In this document: one piece after another, positions 37,067 through 45,081 of the stretch
Position numbering within the stretch: position 1 is the first letter of the stretch
Layout: each line of letters starts with the position of its first letter
Assembly (NCBI RefSeq): GCF_027923465.1
Contig: NZ_BRLB01000001.1
Location: forward strand, 372,001 to 436,000
DNA: 64,000 bases
Source of the DNA: Vallitalea longa
GTDB taxonomy: Bacteria; Bacillota; Clostridia; Lachnospirales; Vallitaleaceae
Direction: 5' to 3'
Translations under genes and position numbers: made by a program
Notes under the pieces: generated by a model
Databases searched by the model: none
Seen by the model: only the letters and a program-made list of their open reading frames with translations
Told to the model about the DNA's origin: nothing

Positions 37067-37525
37067 ATGTTTAGTAACGTTAACACACTTGAAGAATTAA
37101 AGAAAGAGTATAGGAGACTTGCAAGAAAGTTTCACCCTGATAATGGTGGCTCTCTTGAAAAGATGAAAGAACTTAATAATGAATTTGATAGGCTTTCAAA
37201 AACTTTCAGCAATCAAGAAAATGTTGAATTTAACTCTGAAACATTCAGAAATATTATTAATAGCCTATCTCAATATGATATCACAATAGAGATTATTGGT
37301 ACTTGGATATGGGTAAGTGGTAATACATATAAGATTAAAGATAAACTCAAAGAGTTAAAGTTTAAATGGTCCAGGAATAAGAAGTCCTGGTACTGGTACG
37401 AAGGTGAATATAAAAAACATACTAAAAAACAGTTTACTATGTCGGATATAAAAAGTATGCATGGCTGTAAAGTAGTTAAGCAAGGCACAACAACAAATAC
37501 TAATTTTATAGGGGCTAGAGCTTAG
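37067..37525 (+). CDS. J-domain (DnaJ-like) phage protein
   Basis: A 152-aa protein. Residues 1-50 are a compact J-domain with the invariant HPD at 23-25 (ARKFHPDNGG), the motif that stimulates Hsp70 ATPase. The C-terminal domain (IIGTWIWVSGNTYKIKDKLKELKFKWSRNKKSWYWYEG...KHTKKQ) is Trp-rich and recurs on J-proteins of Gram-positive mobile elements; its role is unknown. It is transcribed opposite to both flanking phage blocks, from its own promoter. It may recruit host DnaK for replication or counter-defence; this is inference. Confidence 0.82.
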   Translation: MFSNVNTLEELKKEYRRLARKFHPDNGGSLEKMKELNNEFDRLSKTFSNQENVEFNSETFRNIINSLSQYDITIEIIGTWIWVSGNTYKIKDKLKELKFKWSRNKKSWYWYEGEYKKHTKKQFTMSDIKSMHGCKVVKQGTTTNTNFIGARA

Positions 37526-37561
37526 GCTCTTCCCTTTTTTGAAAGGAGAGATATTAGTAAT

Positions 37562-38014
37562 ATGCATATACCATACGATCTAGGATATAAAGAAGATGAA
37601 CAACAAACTGTTAACAATTATTTTTATAGTTTCTCTAATACTTATGATGTTAAAAAGTTAATGGAAAACTATAACGTAGCCCAACGTAATAAAGAATATG
37701 CTCAAAATCTTATTAAAAACATTGAACAATATCAAATGGACCTGTACAATAGATGTCAGGAGATACAACAAACTATCTTTGAAAAGATTATATATTTTGA
37801 ACGTTATACATATTGGTATGATAATAAAGTCAATTTTGATTTGCTTATTATCTCTAATCCAGTAGGTAAAGATATTAAAAACAAGTACTATAAAACAATA
37901 GAAAAATATAAATTCAGTGGTAGGGAAAGGCATTTAGCCATAAGAAAATATAAAGAATTATGTAATTTGTACCCTAATATGAAAACAGTTAAGAAAGGAT
38001 TTGATACTACTTGA
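37562..38014 (+). CDS. Unknown protein of the reversed module
   Basis: A 150-aa, basic and Tyr-rich, mainly helical protein (NYNVAQRNKEYAQNLIKNIEQYQMDLYNRCQEIQQTIFEKIIYFERYTYWYDNKVNFDLL). No family is recognised. AAAGGAG lies 13 bases before the ATG, a rather long distance. It is 36 bp after the J-domain gene and its stop overlaps the start of the RHH gene, so the three form an operon. Confidence 0.6.
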   Translation: MHIPYDLGYKEDEQQTVNNYFYSFSNTYDVKKLMENYNVAQRNKEYAQNLIKNIEQYQMDLYNRCQEIQQTIFEKIIYFERYTYWYDNKVNFDLLIISNPVGKDIKNKYYKTIEKYKFSGRERHLAIRKYKELCNLYPNMKTVKKGFDTT

Positions 38015-38175
38015 AATCATTGGATCAAGGATCATCTAAAAAACGATATTTCCGTTGTCCTGACTCCTTATATGAAAAATTCATAGAAAAGGTTAGAGAA
38101 AATAAGGAAGAATCAGCGTCCGCGGTAATTAGAAAATTAATTGAAGATTACACAGAAAAACAGCCCACTCCATAA
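38011..38175 (+). CDS. Ribbon-helix-helix (CopG/Arc-like) protein
   Basis: A 54-aa frame starting at TTG: MKSLDQGSSKKRYFRCPDSL then YEKFIEKVRENKEESASAVIRKLIEDYTEK. A short beta-strand (RYFRCP) followed by two helices, with a Ser-Ala-Ser turn, is the RHH DNA-binding fold. AAAGGA stands about 12 bases upstream. The start overlaps the stop of the 150-aa gene. Its likely target is the inverted repeat ACATTG-N6-CAATGT in the module promoter, which would make it an autorepressor; that is inference. Confidence 0.65.
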   Translation: MKSLDQGSSKKRYFRCPDSLYEKFIEKVRENKEESASAVIRKLIEDYTEKQPTP

Positions 38176-38195
38176 GGAATAGGCTGTTTTTTTAT
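38156..38195. terminator. Terminator of the J-domain module
   Basis: AAAAACAGCC (38156-38165) pairs with GGCTGTTTTT (38182-38191) and is followed by more T. The A-run side also suits the converging ArpU-like gene, so it is probably bidirectional. It overlaps the last RHH codons. Confidence 0.8.
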
Positions 38196-38611
38196 ACGTC
38201 TTTTATATTTCTCTTAAGAGTGCTTAATGATACATGGGCTTTATTAGCTATCTTCCAGTTAGGCATTTTGGGGTCCTTCATCTTATACATTATGTATTGC
38301 TTTTTTACATCTCCTAGACTATTGATAGTATTTTCTAAGTCTCTTCTCTGCTCATTTAGTTCTTCTAATTCTGCTTTAAGTTCATTTATGTAATTAGTCA
38401 AAATACAAATATTATTAGCTGTAATCATTATATTTTGTTGTCTTGTAGATACTTGTACTTTTTCTTGGTCATAGTTAAGGCCCTTTATTTCTGGCGGTCT
38501 ATAAGTATTCATGATTTTTTGTAACTCTCTCTTAGCTGATATTAATTGACTATTAGCTACTGCTATTGCTTCAACTACTCTTGTATATTCTTGAATTATA
38601 TTCATTTTCAC
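38192..38611 (-). CDS. ArpU/DUF1492-like late transcription regulator
   Basis: A 139-aa protein with a long coiled-coil helix pair in the middle (about 65-100, LTNYINELKAELEELNEQRRDLENTINSLGDVKKQYIMYKMKD) and a C-terminal helix-turn-helix (WKIANKAHVSLSTLKRNIKD) like sigma-70 region 4. ArpU/RinA-type proteins turn on phage packaging and head genes. Position at the end of the early block and upstream of terminase agrees. Confidence 0.7.
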   Translation of the reverse strand: MKMNIIQEYTRVVEAIAVANSQLISAKRELQKIMNTYRPPEIKGLNYDQEKVQVSTRQQNIMITANNICILTNYINELKAELEELNEQRRDLENTINSLGDVKKQYIMYKMKDPKMPNWKIANKAHVSLSTLKRNIKDV

Positions 38612-38617
38612 CCCTCC

Positions 38618-39992
38618 TTAAGCTATTTGCTTATATTTCCTAACTCTTGCTTTAACCGCTTCCATTAATGCATCTTGTCCAGTAGCTTTACTTCTTAATG
38701 CTTTTATTACATCTTCATCTATTGTACCTTTTGTTACAAGATGATGGATAATAACATTTTGAGTTTGCCCCTGTCTGTCTAGTCTTGCATTAGCCTGTTG
38801 GTAAAGTTCTAAGCTCCAGGTAAGTCCAAACCACACGATTATATGTCCTCCAGCTTGTAAGTTTAGTCCATGGCCACAACTTGCAGGATGGGCTAGAAGT
38901 AATCTTATCTTTCCATTGTTCCAGTCCTTTATATCTTTAGAACTCTCTAGTTTTTTAGGTTTATATTTCTTTAATTGCTTCATGATTCTATCGTAATCAT
39001 GTTTAAAAGAATAAAATACTAATATCGGTTTACCATTTGCACAATCAACTATTTCTTCTAAGGTATTTAGCTTTTCCTTATGAATTTCTCTTACCTGCTT
39101 GTCCTCGTTATATACCGCTCCATTGGAAAATTGTAAAAGTTTATTGGATAAGCCTGCTGCATTGGCCACTGATATTTCCTCTTGGTCCATGAATTGTAGA
39201 ACCATTTTCTTTTCAAACTCTTCGTACATCTTTTGGTCCTGATCGGATAAAACAACATCCACTGTTCTGTCAATTCTTTCTGGTAAGTCCAAATAATCTC
39301 TAGCTTTCATGGAAATACAGATATCACTTATTCTTTCATATATCAGTTCTTCACTCTGTCTCTTAAGCTTATAATTAAATACTACATGACCATTAGTTTG
39401 TCCTGGATTAAAATAATTGGTTCTATAATGGCCTATAAATTTTCCTAATCTCTCACCCATATCAAGTAAATATAATTGACTCCATAAATCTATTAAACTA
39501 TTTGGTGAAGGTGTTCCAGTAAGTCCAACAACACGATTTATTAAAGGCCTTACCATCTTCAATGCTTTAAATCTTTGCGCTTTAGGTGATTTAAAACTTG
39601 ATAATTCATCAATTACAACCATATCAAATGGAAATGCTGTCCCATAGTAACCTACTAACCAAGAAATATTTTCACGATTAATTATATAAATGTCTGCTTT
39701 AGCTTTTAGTGCTTCTTTTCTTCTAGCTGCTGTACCTAAAACCTTTGAAAAGGTTAGGTGCTTAAGATGATCCCATTTTTTTATTTCTGCGTCCCATGTT
39801 GCATCTGCCACTCTTAAAGGTGCTATTACAAGCACTTTATCCACTTCTAACTCTTCATACATCAAATAACTAATAGCTGATAACGTGGATACAGTCTTAC
39901 CCTAGGCCCATATCTAGAAATAATCCACAATATGGATTTTCTATAATGTGATTTATTGCGTGTTTTTGGTAATCATATGGTATAAATTTCAA
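38618..39992 (-). pseudogene. SNF2-type DEAD/DEAH helicase, frameshifted in Walker A
   Basis: Phage replication/recombination helicase. The main frame (415 aa from an ATG at 39865) holds APLRVADATWDAEI, the DEAH-like VVIDELSSFKSP, GLTGTPSPN, and motifs V-VI (GHGLNLQAGG, YQQANARLDRQGQT). The N-terminus is in another frame: a TTG at 39992, coupled to the HNH stop, begins MKFIPYDYQK and reaches ...LFLDMGLG, then TAA at 39899-39897. Removing one base (T on the minus strand, 39899) gives GLGKTVSTLSAISYL and joins both frames. So one extra base destroys the Walker A Lys-Thr. True mutation, sequencing error and programmed +1 shift remain possible; mutation is my first choice. Confidence 0.85.
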
Positions 39993-40507
39993 GGCCTAAC
40001 CACCTCCCCTACTTCCACACAGTTATCAAATATTGAATGCCAGGTAGCATGTTCAACTTGAGAACGGAATACTTTCAAGTTATCTGGTGAATTATTTAAC
40101 TTATTGCCATCCATGTGATGTACAACTTCTCCATCTCTAAGTTTTCTACCTATTTTCTTTTCTGCCACTACTCGGTGTTCATGTTTTCCATAATATTTCT
40201 TATAAGATTTACCCTCGCCCTTACCTAAGTGCGCTTGTCTTACTTTTTTTCTAGTTTCATCAGTCATTCTATAAGGGTTCATTTCCTCATTCATTGTTTT
40301 CATATGACAACTCCTACTACAAAAATCCCTTTCTGTCTTTTGTGATGGTGATTTGATAATAGGTTTTCCACATCTAAAACATTTAGTTCTAATCTTATTC
40401 CGTCCTTTATACTCGTAATAACATTCCCTGCTACAGAAATTTTTATCCTTCAACTTGCTTGGCCTGATATCAAATTCATTATTACACCAGTAGCATTTAA
40501 TCAACAT
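39989..40507 (-). CDS. HNH homing-type endonuclease
   Basis: A 172-aa nuclease. Two zinc-finger-like Cys pairs open it (CYWCNNEF...CSRECYYEY and CFRCGKP...CSRSC). Then come an NUMOD3-like RKKVRQAHLGKG stretch and the HNH core HEHRVVAEKKIGRKLRDGEVVHHMDGNKLNNSPDNLKVF. Its start overlaps the end of the VRR-NUC gene by 11 bases and its stop overlaps the helicase start (TTGA). Free-standing HNH enzymes of this kind are usually selfish insertions in phage genomes. Confidence 0.88.
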   Translation of the reverse strand: MLIKCYWCNNEFDIRPSKLKDKNFCSRECYYEYKGRNKIRTKCFRCGKPIIKSPSQKTERDFCSRSCHMKTMNEEMNPYRMTDETRKKVRQAHLGKGEGKSYKKYYGKHEHRVVAEKKIGRKLRDGEVVHHMDGNKLNNSPDNLKVFRSQVEHATWHSIFDNCVEVGEVVRP

Positions 40508-40793
40508 CTTTTTTCACTTCCTCAATAAATCTATCTAAAGCCTGCTTACTATCAACTTTGTAACACTTAAATCCTAATTTTTCTAACTGTCTTTTTCTAG
40601 TCTGTTGTATTGATCTAAGCTTATCGCCTGTGCTTTTTGTCTCAACCCAATAGACTCTACCGCCAGGCATTAATACAATTCTATCTGGTGCACCTACAAA
40701 ATATGTCGGTATAAATTTTTCTGCTCTCCCACCAAGTTCTTTTATCTTTTCCCTTAACTTCTTTTCTATTAACTTTTCATTCAAATTTATCAC
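40497..40793 (-). CDS. VRR-NUC domain nuclease
   Basis: A 98-aa stand-alone VRR-NUC protein, PD-(D/E)xK superfamily. GAPDRIVLMPGGRVYWVETKS supplies Asp37 and Glu51-x-Lys53. SIQQTRKRQLEKLGFKCYKVDS completes the fold. Phages usually keep this gene next to the SNF2 helicase, here separated by the HNH gene. Role: structure-specific cutting in replication or recombination, by family. Confidence 0.88.
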   Translation of the reverse strand: MINLNEKLIEKKLREKIKELGGRAEKFIPTYFVGAPDRIVLMPGGRVYWVETKSTGDKLRSIQQTRKRQLEKLGFKCYKVDSKQALDRFIEEVKKDVD

Positions 40794-41070
40794 CTCTTAT
40801 AACTGATACACAAAAATTTCTCTCGCGCGTATACATATACGTATTAGGCGTATAATACGTATATATTCCCCCTAATATATATATTTACTCTTATATATAA
40901 TATTTTGTGTACTATGTGTAATATATATTGTAACGTCAGTATTTTCTAGTTTCTATTGATACACAAAGTCGATTTTTTTTGTGTATCATCTTGTGTACTT
41001 CGTGTACTCTTATATTTAGACTTTGTGTCCAAAATCAGACTTTGTGTATTGGTTTATTGTGACTTTGTGT
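40794..41070. repeat. Iteron-like repeats, candidate replication origin
   Basis: The decamer GACTTTGTGT occurs at 41019-41028, 41038-41047 and 41061-41070, and inverted (ACACAAAGTC) at 40961-40970. More TTGTGTA/TACACAA variants are scattered around 40805-41005. Next to them is an AT-rich part with CG-TA steps (40823-40870, such as TATACGTATT and AATACGTAT) that could unwind. No gene is present. The set lies directly behind the primase-helicase gene, a common place for a phage origin. Confidence 0.6.
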
Positions 41071-43476
41071 TCAAACAGATTTGATGTATATCCTTTGTCT
41101 ACCGTAACCTTTAATTCTGCCGACACCGCCAGATTTTTTATACATTTCCCAACCTTTAATAGCCTTAAGAATATTATTTATTTCCATAGATTTACGTCTA
41201 TCAAGGTCTTTTTTTTGTCCGTTAAACAATTCAGTCCATACCTCTATAACACTTATCCTATTCCTTAATATGGTACCTTTTTGGCTGATACTATCTATAT
41301 TATGAATATAATTGGTTCTATCAAATACATCCATATCATACCAATCTTCTGGAATAGGTGTGTTAAGATAATCTTCTACTAAACCTATACGTTCATCAAC
41401 CTTAGTATGCTGTTCTTGAACCTTATTAGCCATACCTTCCATATCTTTGTTCAAATATAGTTTCTCACCTTGTTGGTACAGATGCAGGGCTTCGGCCCAT
41501 ACTTGGTTAACTACCTCTTTGGTTAATTCGGTAAATATATTCTTTGTTGGTTCAACCACCATGGTATCTACAGCCCAAAACCTTCTATTACCTGTACTAT
41601 CTGTTAAAAAGTCACTATTATTTGTGGTTCCAAAGAATATGCATTGTCTAGGATGAGTTTCTGTTTTTCTACCGTAAGCAGGCCTAAATACATCTTCTTG
41701 TTTTGACATAAAATGCTTAACTGTTTCAACTTCCGCTTTTCTAAGTCCACTTAATTCAGCCATTTCAATAAGCCAGTATCCTTGAATTTGTTCCACTGCT
41801 TCTTTACCCTGTACAGTAGTGAAACTATCAGAAAACCATTTGCCACCAAGTTTTTTAAGAATAGTACTTTTACCTACACCTTGTTTTCCTACTAATGTAA
41901 GCACATAATCAAATTTGCAACCTGGATTCTTAATTCTGGCCACGCAAGCTACAAATGCCTTTCTAGTAACTGCTCTAACATATTCCGTATCTTCAGCACC
42001 CAAGTAATCTATAAGTAAAGTATCAATACGTGGTTGACCATCCCATTCAAGTGTATTCAAATAATCCATAACTGGGTGGAATGCATTCTCTTCCATAATA
42101 AGAGCAGATGCATCATATATTTTATTACCACCTGTTATACCGTAAGTAGCTTCCATGTAATGCCTAAGTCCAGCATCATCTAAATCCCTTAATTCATTAT
42201 TATTTTTGTTAATCTTTCTCCAGGGTAGATTACCTAAAGCTATACACTTATTATTAAATTTATTAAAGGCTAATTTAACCTTTAGTTTATAATCATTTTT
42301 AAGAATTATTAATATATTATCTATACTGCTTCTAATACGTCCTTTACCATCTATATCAAGGTTTTCTGTCCAGCTTGTATCAATCTCACCATCTTTTAAT
42401 TCTATTCCTTCAAAATCCTCTATAGCAGATTGAATCTTTTCTTTACCTAGTTGTTTTCTTACCGTTTTATCTTTACTGCAAAACTCCACCATTTCTTTAT
42501 ATGACGGTAATCTGTTACTAGGTGTATTAGGTACTGCATCTTCATCTTTAAGTCCGAATAAATGTATTCTTACAAGGTCAAATGCATTACATAGCTTACC
42601 ACTAGCTGGGTCCGTTCCATGATGGCTAAATGCAAACTTATCATCGTATGTAATAAGTCCTGCTGCTGTACTGCCTAGTTTATATGTGTATCTATTTTCC
42701 ATAGCACATGGTTCATATTCATCCTGAAGATATTTTTCTATTGCTTCATGAATGTTATAGCATCTACAGAAGGCACCAATAAGACCAGGCTTTTCTAATG
42801 GATCACCTTGTTTTTTTATCCCCCTAGCAACTATTTTATTTACTCTGTCAGAAATGGGCCAGCTGCTGCTATCCTTCCAATCAAAATATGTATTAAGTAT
42901 CTGATCAGCATCTAACCATGGAGCATCTAATTTCTGAAATAGGTACTCTCCATCTTTTGAAGTAGATGGAAAGTACATAAGTCTTGAAGGTTGGAATGTA
43001 GTATCATCAAAATCATTTATTCCTAAATCACCAGCTATCCGCCTAGATATAGCTTCATATTCATCTGTAAACACTGGACGATTAATTGGGATAACTAATC
43101 TTAATTTTGGAATTTCTGGTGTATGCTTATGAGTACTGTATATTACAGCTGCATTACCATACAACATATCAAATGAATCAAATATGTCATTATCAGACTT
43201 AGCATGATCTATATCTAATGTAATAACCGTCCTATTTTGTACGCTGTCTACTTTTCTAACACCCTGGCTAAGATAACCACCTACAAACCCACCTACATCT
43301 TTAATCTCTGATTGACGACCTTTAGGACTGGCCATATATTCGTTATGCGTTTCAGCAGTCCTTGTTGTCTCGCTTAGCTTGTTAACTAATTCAGACCAAA
43401 GAATCTCTTTATTTTTCCATTTAGTTTCTTTCCTGCTTCTACCAACTGCTATTGATATCTCTCCATCATACTTCAA
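41071..43476 (-). CDS. Primase-helicase, VapE-like
   Basis: An 801-aa replication initiator. The N-terminal part (about 60-185) looks like an archaeo-eukaryotic-type primase: VITLDIDHAKSD, VIYSTHKHTPEIPKLRLVIPIN and QPSRLMYFPST. The C-terminal part is a virulence-associated E (VapE)/SF3-like helicase with Walker A GKQGVGKST near 560 and a Walker-B-like WLIEMAEL, then FFGTTNNSDFL with sensor residues. It likely opens the phage origin and primes synthesis. The iteron cluster lies immediately after its stop codon. Confidence 0.88.
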   Translation of the reverse strand: MKYDGEISIAVGRSRKETKWKNKEILWSELVNKLSETTRTAETHNEYMASPKGRQSEIKDVGGFVGGYLSQGVRKVDSVQNRTVITLDIDHAKSDNDIFDSFDMLYGNAAVIYSTHKHTPEIPKLRLVIPINRPVFTDEYEAISRRIAGDLGINDFDDTTFQPSRLMYFPSTSKDGEYLFQKLDAPWLDADQILNTYFDWKDSSSWPISDRVNKIVARGIKKQGDPLEKPGLIGAFCRCYNIHEAIEKYLQDEYEPCAMENRYTYKLGSTAAGLITYDDKFAFSHHGTDPASGKLCNAFDLVRIHLFGLKDEDAVPNTPSNRLPSYKEMVEFCSKDKTVRKQLGKEKIQSAIEDFEGIELKDGEIDTSWTENLDIDGKGRIRSSIDNILIILKNDYKLKVKLAFNKFNNKCIALGNLPWRKINKNNNELRDLDDAGLRHYMEATYGITGGNKIYDASALIMEENAFHPVMDYLNTLEWDGQPRIDTLLIDYLGAEDTEYVRAVTRKAFVACVARIKNPGCKFDYVLTLVGKQGVGKSTILKKLGGKWFSDSFTTVQGKEAVEQIQGYWLIEMAELSGLRKAEVETVKHFMSKQEDVFRPAYGRKTETHPRQCIFFGTTNNSDFLTDSTGNRRFWAVDTMVVEPTKNIFTELTKEVVNQVWAEALHLYQQGEKLYLNKDMEGMANKVQEQHTKVDERIGLVEDYLNTPIPEDWYDMDVFDRTNYIHNIDSISQKGTILRNRISVIEVWTELFNGQKKDLDRRKSMEINNILKAIKGWEMYKKSGGVGRIKGYGRQRIYIKSV

Positions 43477-43486
43477 TTAAAGTCAC

Positions 43487-43690
43487 CTACTTATACTGAG
43501 TTATTTTAACTATCTCATCAGCTCTAAAATATTTATCCTTTTTACCGCCATTATTTATATATAAACCTTTACATGTTATATGCGTAATAACACCTGTTAA
43601 ACCTTCTAAAGTGTTTGTCTTAATTGTTACTTCATCACCTATGAAAAAAGCTTTTTTATCACTATTTCTGATACAGTATTCTGTTTGCAT
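43487..43690 (-). CDS. Small KOW-like phage protein
   Basis: A 67-aa protein with FIGDEVTIKTNTLEGLTGVITHI, reminiscent of a KOW/SH3 small barrel seen in NusG-like proteins and ribosomal proteins, and RADEIVKITQY at the end. I chose the ATG at 43690; GGAGG lies 11 bases upstream, and an in-frame ATG at 43708 overlaps that site. Function unknown; it sits just before the primase-helicase gene. Confidence 0.55.
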   Translation of the reverse strand: MQTEYCIRNSDKKAFFIGDEVTIKTNTLEGLTGVITHITCKGLYINNGGKKDKYFRADEIVKITQYK

Positions 43691-43725
43691 ATACTTATAT
43701 ACCTCCATTTCTATTCAATACAAAA

Positions 43726-44526
43726 TTAATCGTTAGTAATGGTACTAACATTCTCTTTTAATATTTTTCTAACCATAGCCCAAAATTTTTGAAATCCCAC
43801 CTTCTCATTGGGAACAATTCCAAGTTGTTTCATTCTTTCAAATTTACTTTCAAGTTCAATCAGATAATTATCTTTAAGAATTGAATACCCTATTTTCTTT
43901 TCTGCTCCTTTGGCCTTAGTCCATAAATTGGGATATAAACAATAGACTATATACCATTGTTGTTTTCCTGCCTTAAGACAACCGATACAATTAGCATGTC
44001 TAAAACATTCATATGTAATAGGTCTATTAATTCCAATATCTTCTATGTTATGTATAGTTCTCTCCCAGTAAGCTAATGGATAATCTGTTTTATATCCCAT
44101 AGTTGCCATAATATCCGAACGTCTTTTAATACGAATATTCTCACCTTTATCAAAACCATAATAGACAGTACAATCATTATTCACTCCATTATTTGCTGGA
44201 AACTCTTTCTTTAACCAGTCTTGAAAAGGTTGAGTTTTAAGTCTATTAGTACATAGTGCGGTACCGTTACCAACTTTAAATGCTCCAATTCTCATACATA
44301 CATCAAGCGGTGTTTCATTTTCCCAGTTATTCATATTAGCGTATATAATAGGAATACCTAAATAATCAGCTACTTCACCTTTGAATCGTTTTATATCCTT
44401 ATGTTCAACTTTACTGGAAATATTATGATTAAGAAGTATTACATTTTCTTTACCATATTTTCTTACAACTTCAACTGCTACTAATGCACTTGAATGACCA
44501 CCTGAATAACATACTATATGTTTCAT
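43726..44526 (-). CDS. PAPS-reductase-like PP-loop protein
   Basis: A 266-aa enzyme of the phosphoadenosine phosphosulfate reductase/adenine-nucleotide alpha-hydrolase superfamily. The PP-loop SGGHSSA is at residues 8-14. LNHNIS, GTALCTNRLKTQPFQDWL and a Cys cluster CFRHANCIGCLKAGKQQW (C-x6-C-x2-C) follow. Phage members are common but their substrate is unclear: sulfur assimilation or, as with DndC-like relatives, nucleic-acid modification. It lies in the replication block, which favours a DNA or tRNA-related role; that is inference. Confidence 0.8.
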   Translation of the reverse strand: MKHIVCYSGGHSSALVAVEVVRKYGKENVILLNHNISSKVEHKDIKRFKGEVADYLGIPIIYANMNNWENETPLDVCMRIGAFKVGNGTALCTNRLKTQPFQDWLKKEFPANNGVNNDCTVYYGFDKGENIRIKRRSDIMATMGYKTDYPLAYWERTIHNIEDIGINRPITYECFRHANCIGCLKAGKQQWYIVYCLYPNLWTKAKGAEKKIGYSILKDNYLIELESKFERMKQLGIVPNEKVGFQKFWAMVRKILKENVSTITND

Positions 44527-44549
44527 ATTTTCACTTCCTAAATCAATCG

Positions 44550-45062
44550 TTAAGCTGTCAAATACTGTAATTCTTCTCTAAGTCTTACAGGCACGATTAA
44601 TATTTTCTCTTCTTCTTTAGTTGCATATATTGGTGATATCTTATCCCTACCTACAAATTCAATATCTTTTTTATTTAAGTTTATAAGGTCAACATAAGTT
44701 TTATCTGCATATATGTAAGTGTCAGCTTTAAATATTGAATATAGGTTTTGATCTAATTGCTGAATAAGATGTGTAAATTCAACTGATTTATAGCGGTTGG
44801 AGATATTAAATAAGCTTATAGTGCTATCTATTTTATCTTTATTTAATTGGCTTCTTAAACCGTAGTGGTTTTCTAGTCCTTGTCCTTCTTGTGGAATACC
44901 CCCGATTATTTTAATAAGAGCTGTAAGAGCTGAACCCTTAATTTCTTTTTTGGTCTTCAGTCCAAAATGTTCAGTAAGTATATAACTGTAACCATCCTTA
45001 ATAATCCATCTAACAGTATCTTTATTTTTTAATGCTACAGATAATTTTTTTATATTTATCAT
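44550..45062 (-). CDS. Phage protein, function unknown
   Basis: A 170-aa soluble protein, MINIKKLSVALKNKDTVRWI start, mixed alpha/beta, with KADTYIYADKTYVDLINLNKKD near the end of the third quarter. No family recognised. TGAGGTG precedes the ATG. It lies between the polymerase and PAPS-reductase-like genes and is probably co-transcribed with both. Confidence 0.6.
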   Translation of the reverse strand: MINIKKLSVALKNKDTVRWIIKDGYSYILTEHFGLKTKKEIKGSALTALIKIIGGIPQEGQGLENHYGLRSQLNKDKIDSTISLFNISNRYKSVEFTHLIQQLDQNLYSIFKADTYIYADKTYVDLINLNKKDIEFVGRDKISPIYATKEEEKILIVPVRLREELQYLTA

Positions 45063-45081
45063 AATTTCACCTCATCATATA

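Noticed and set aside
39890-39910. Programmed +1 frameshift in the SNF2 gene
   Set aside because: No upstream stimulatory ribosome site or known slippery codon is seen; a plain one-base insertion explains the data better.
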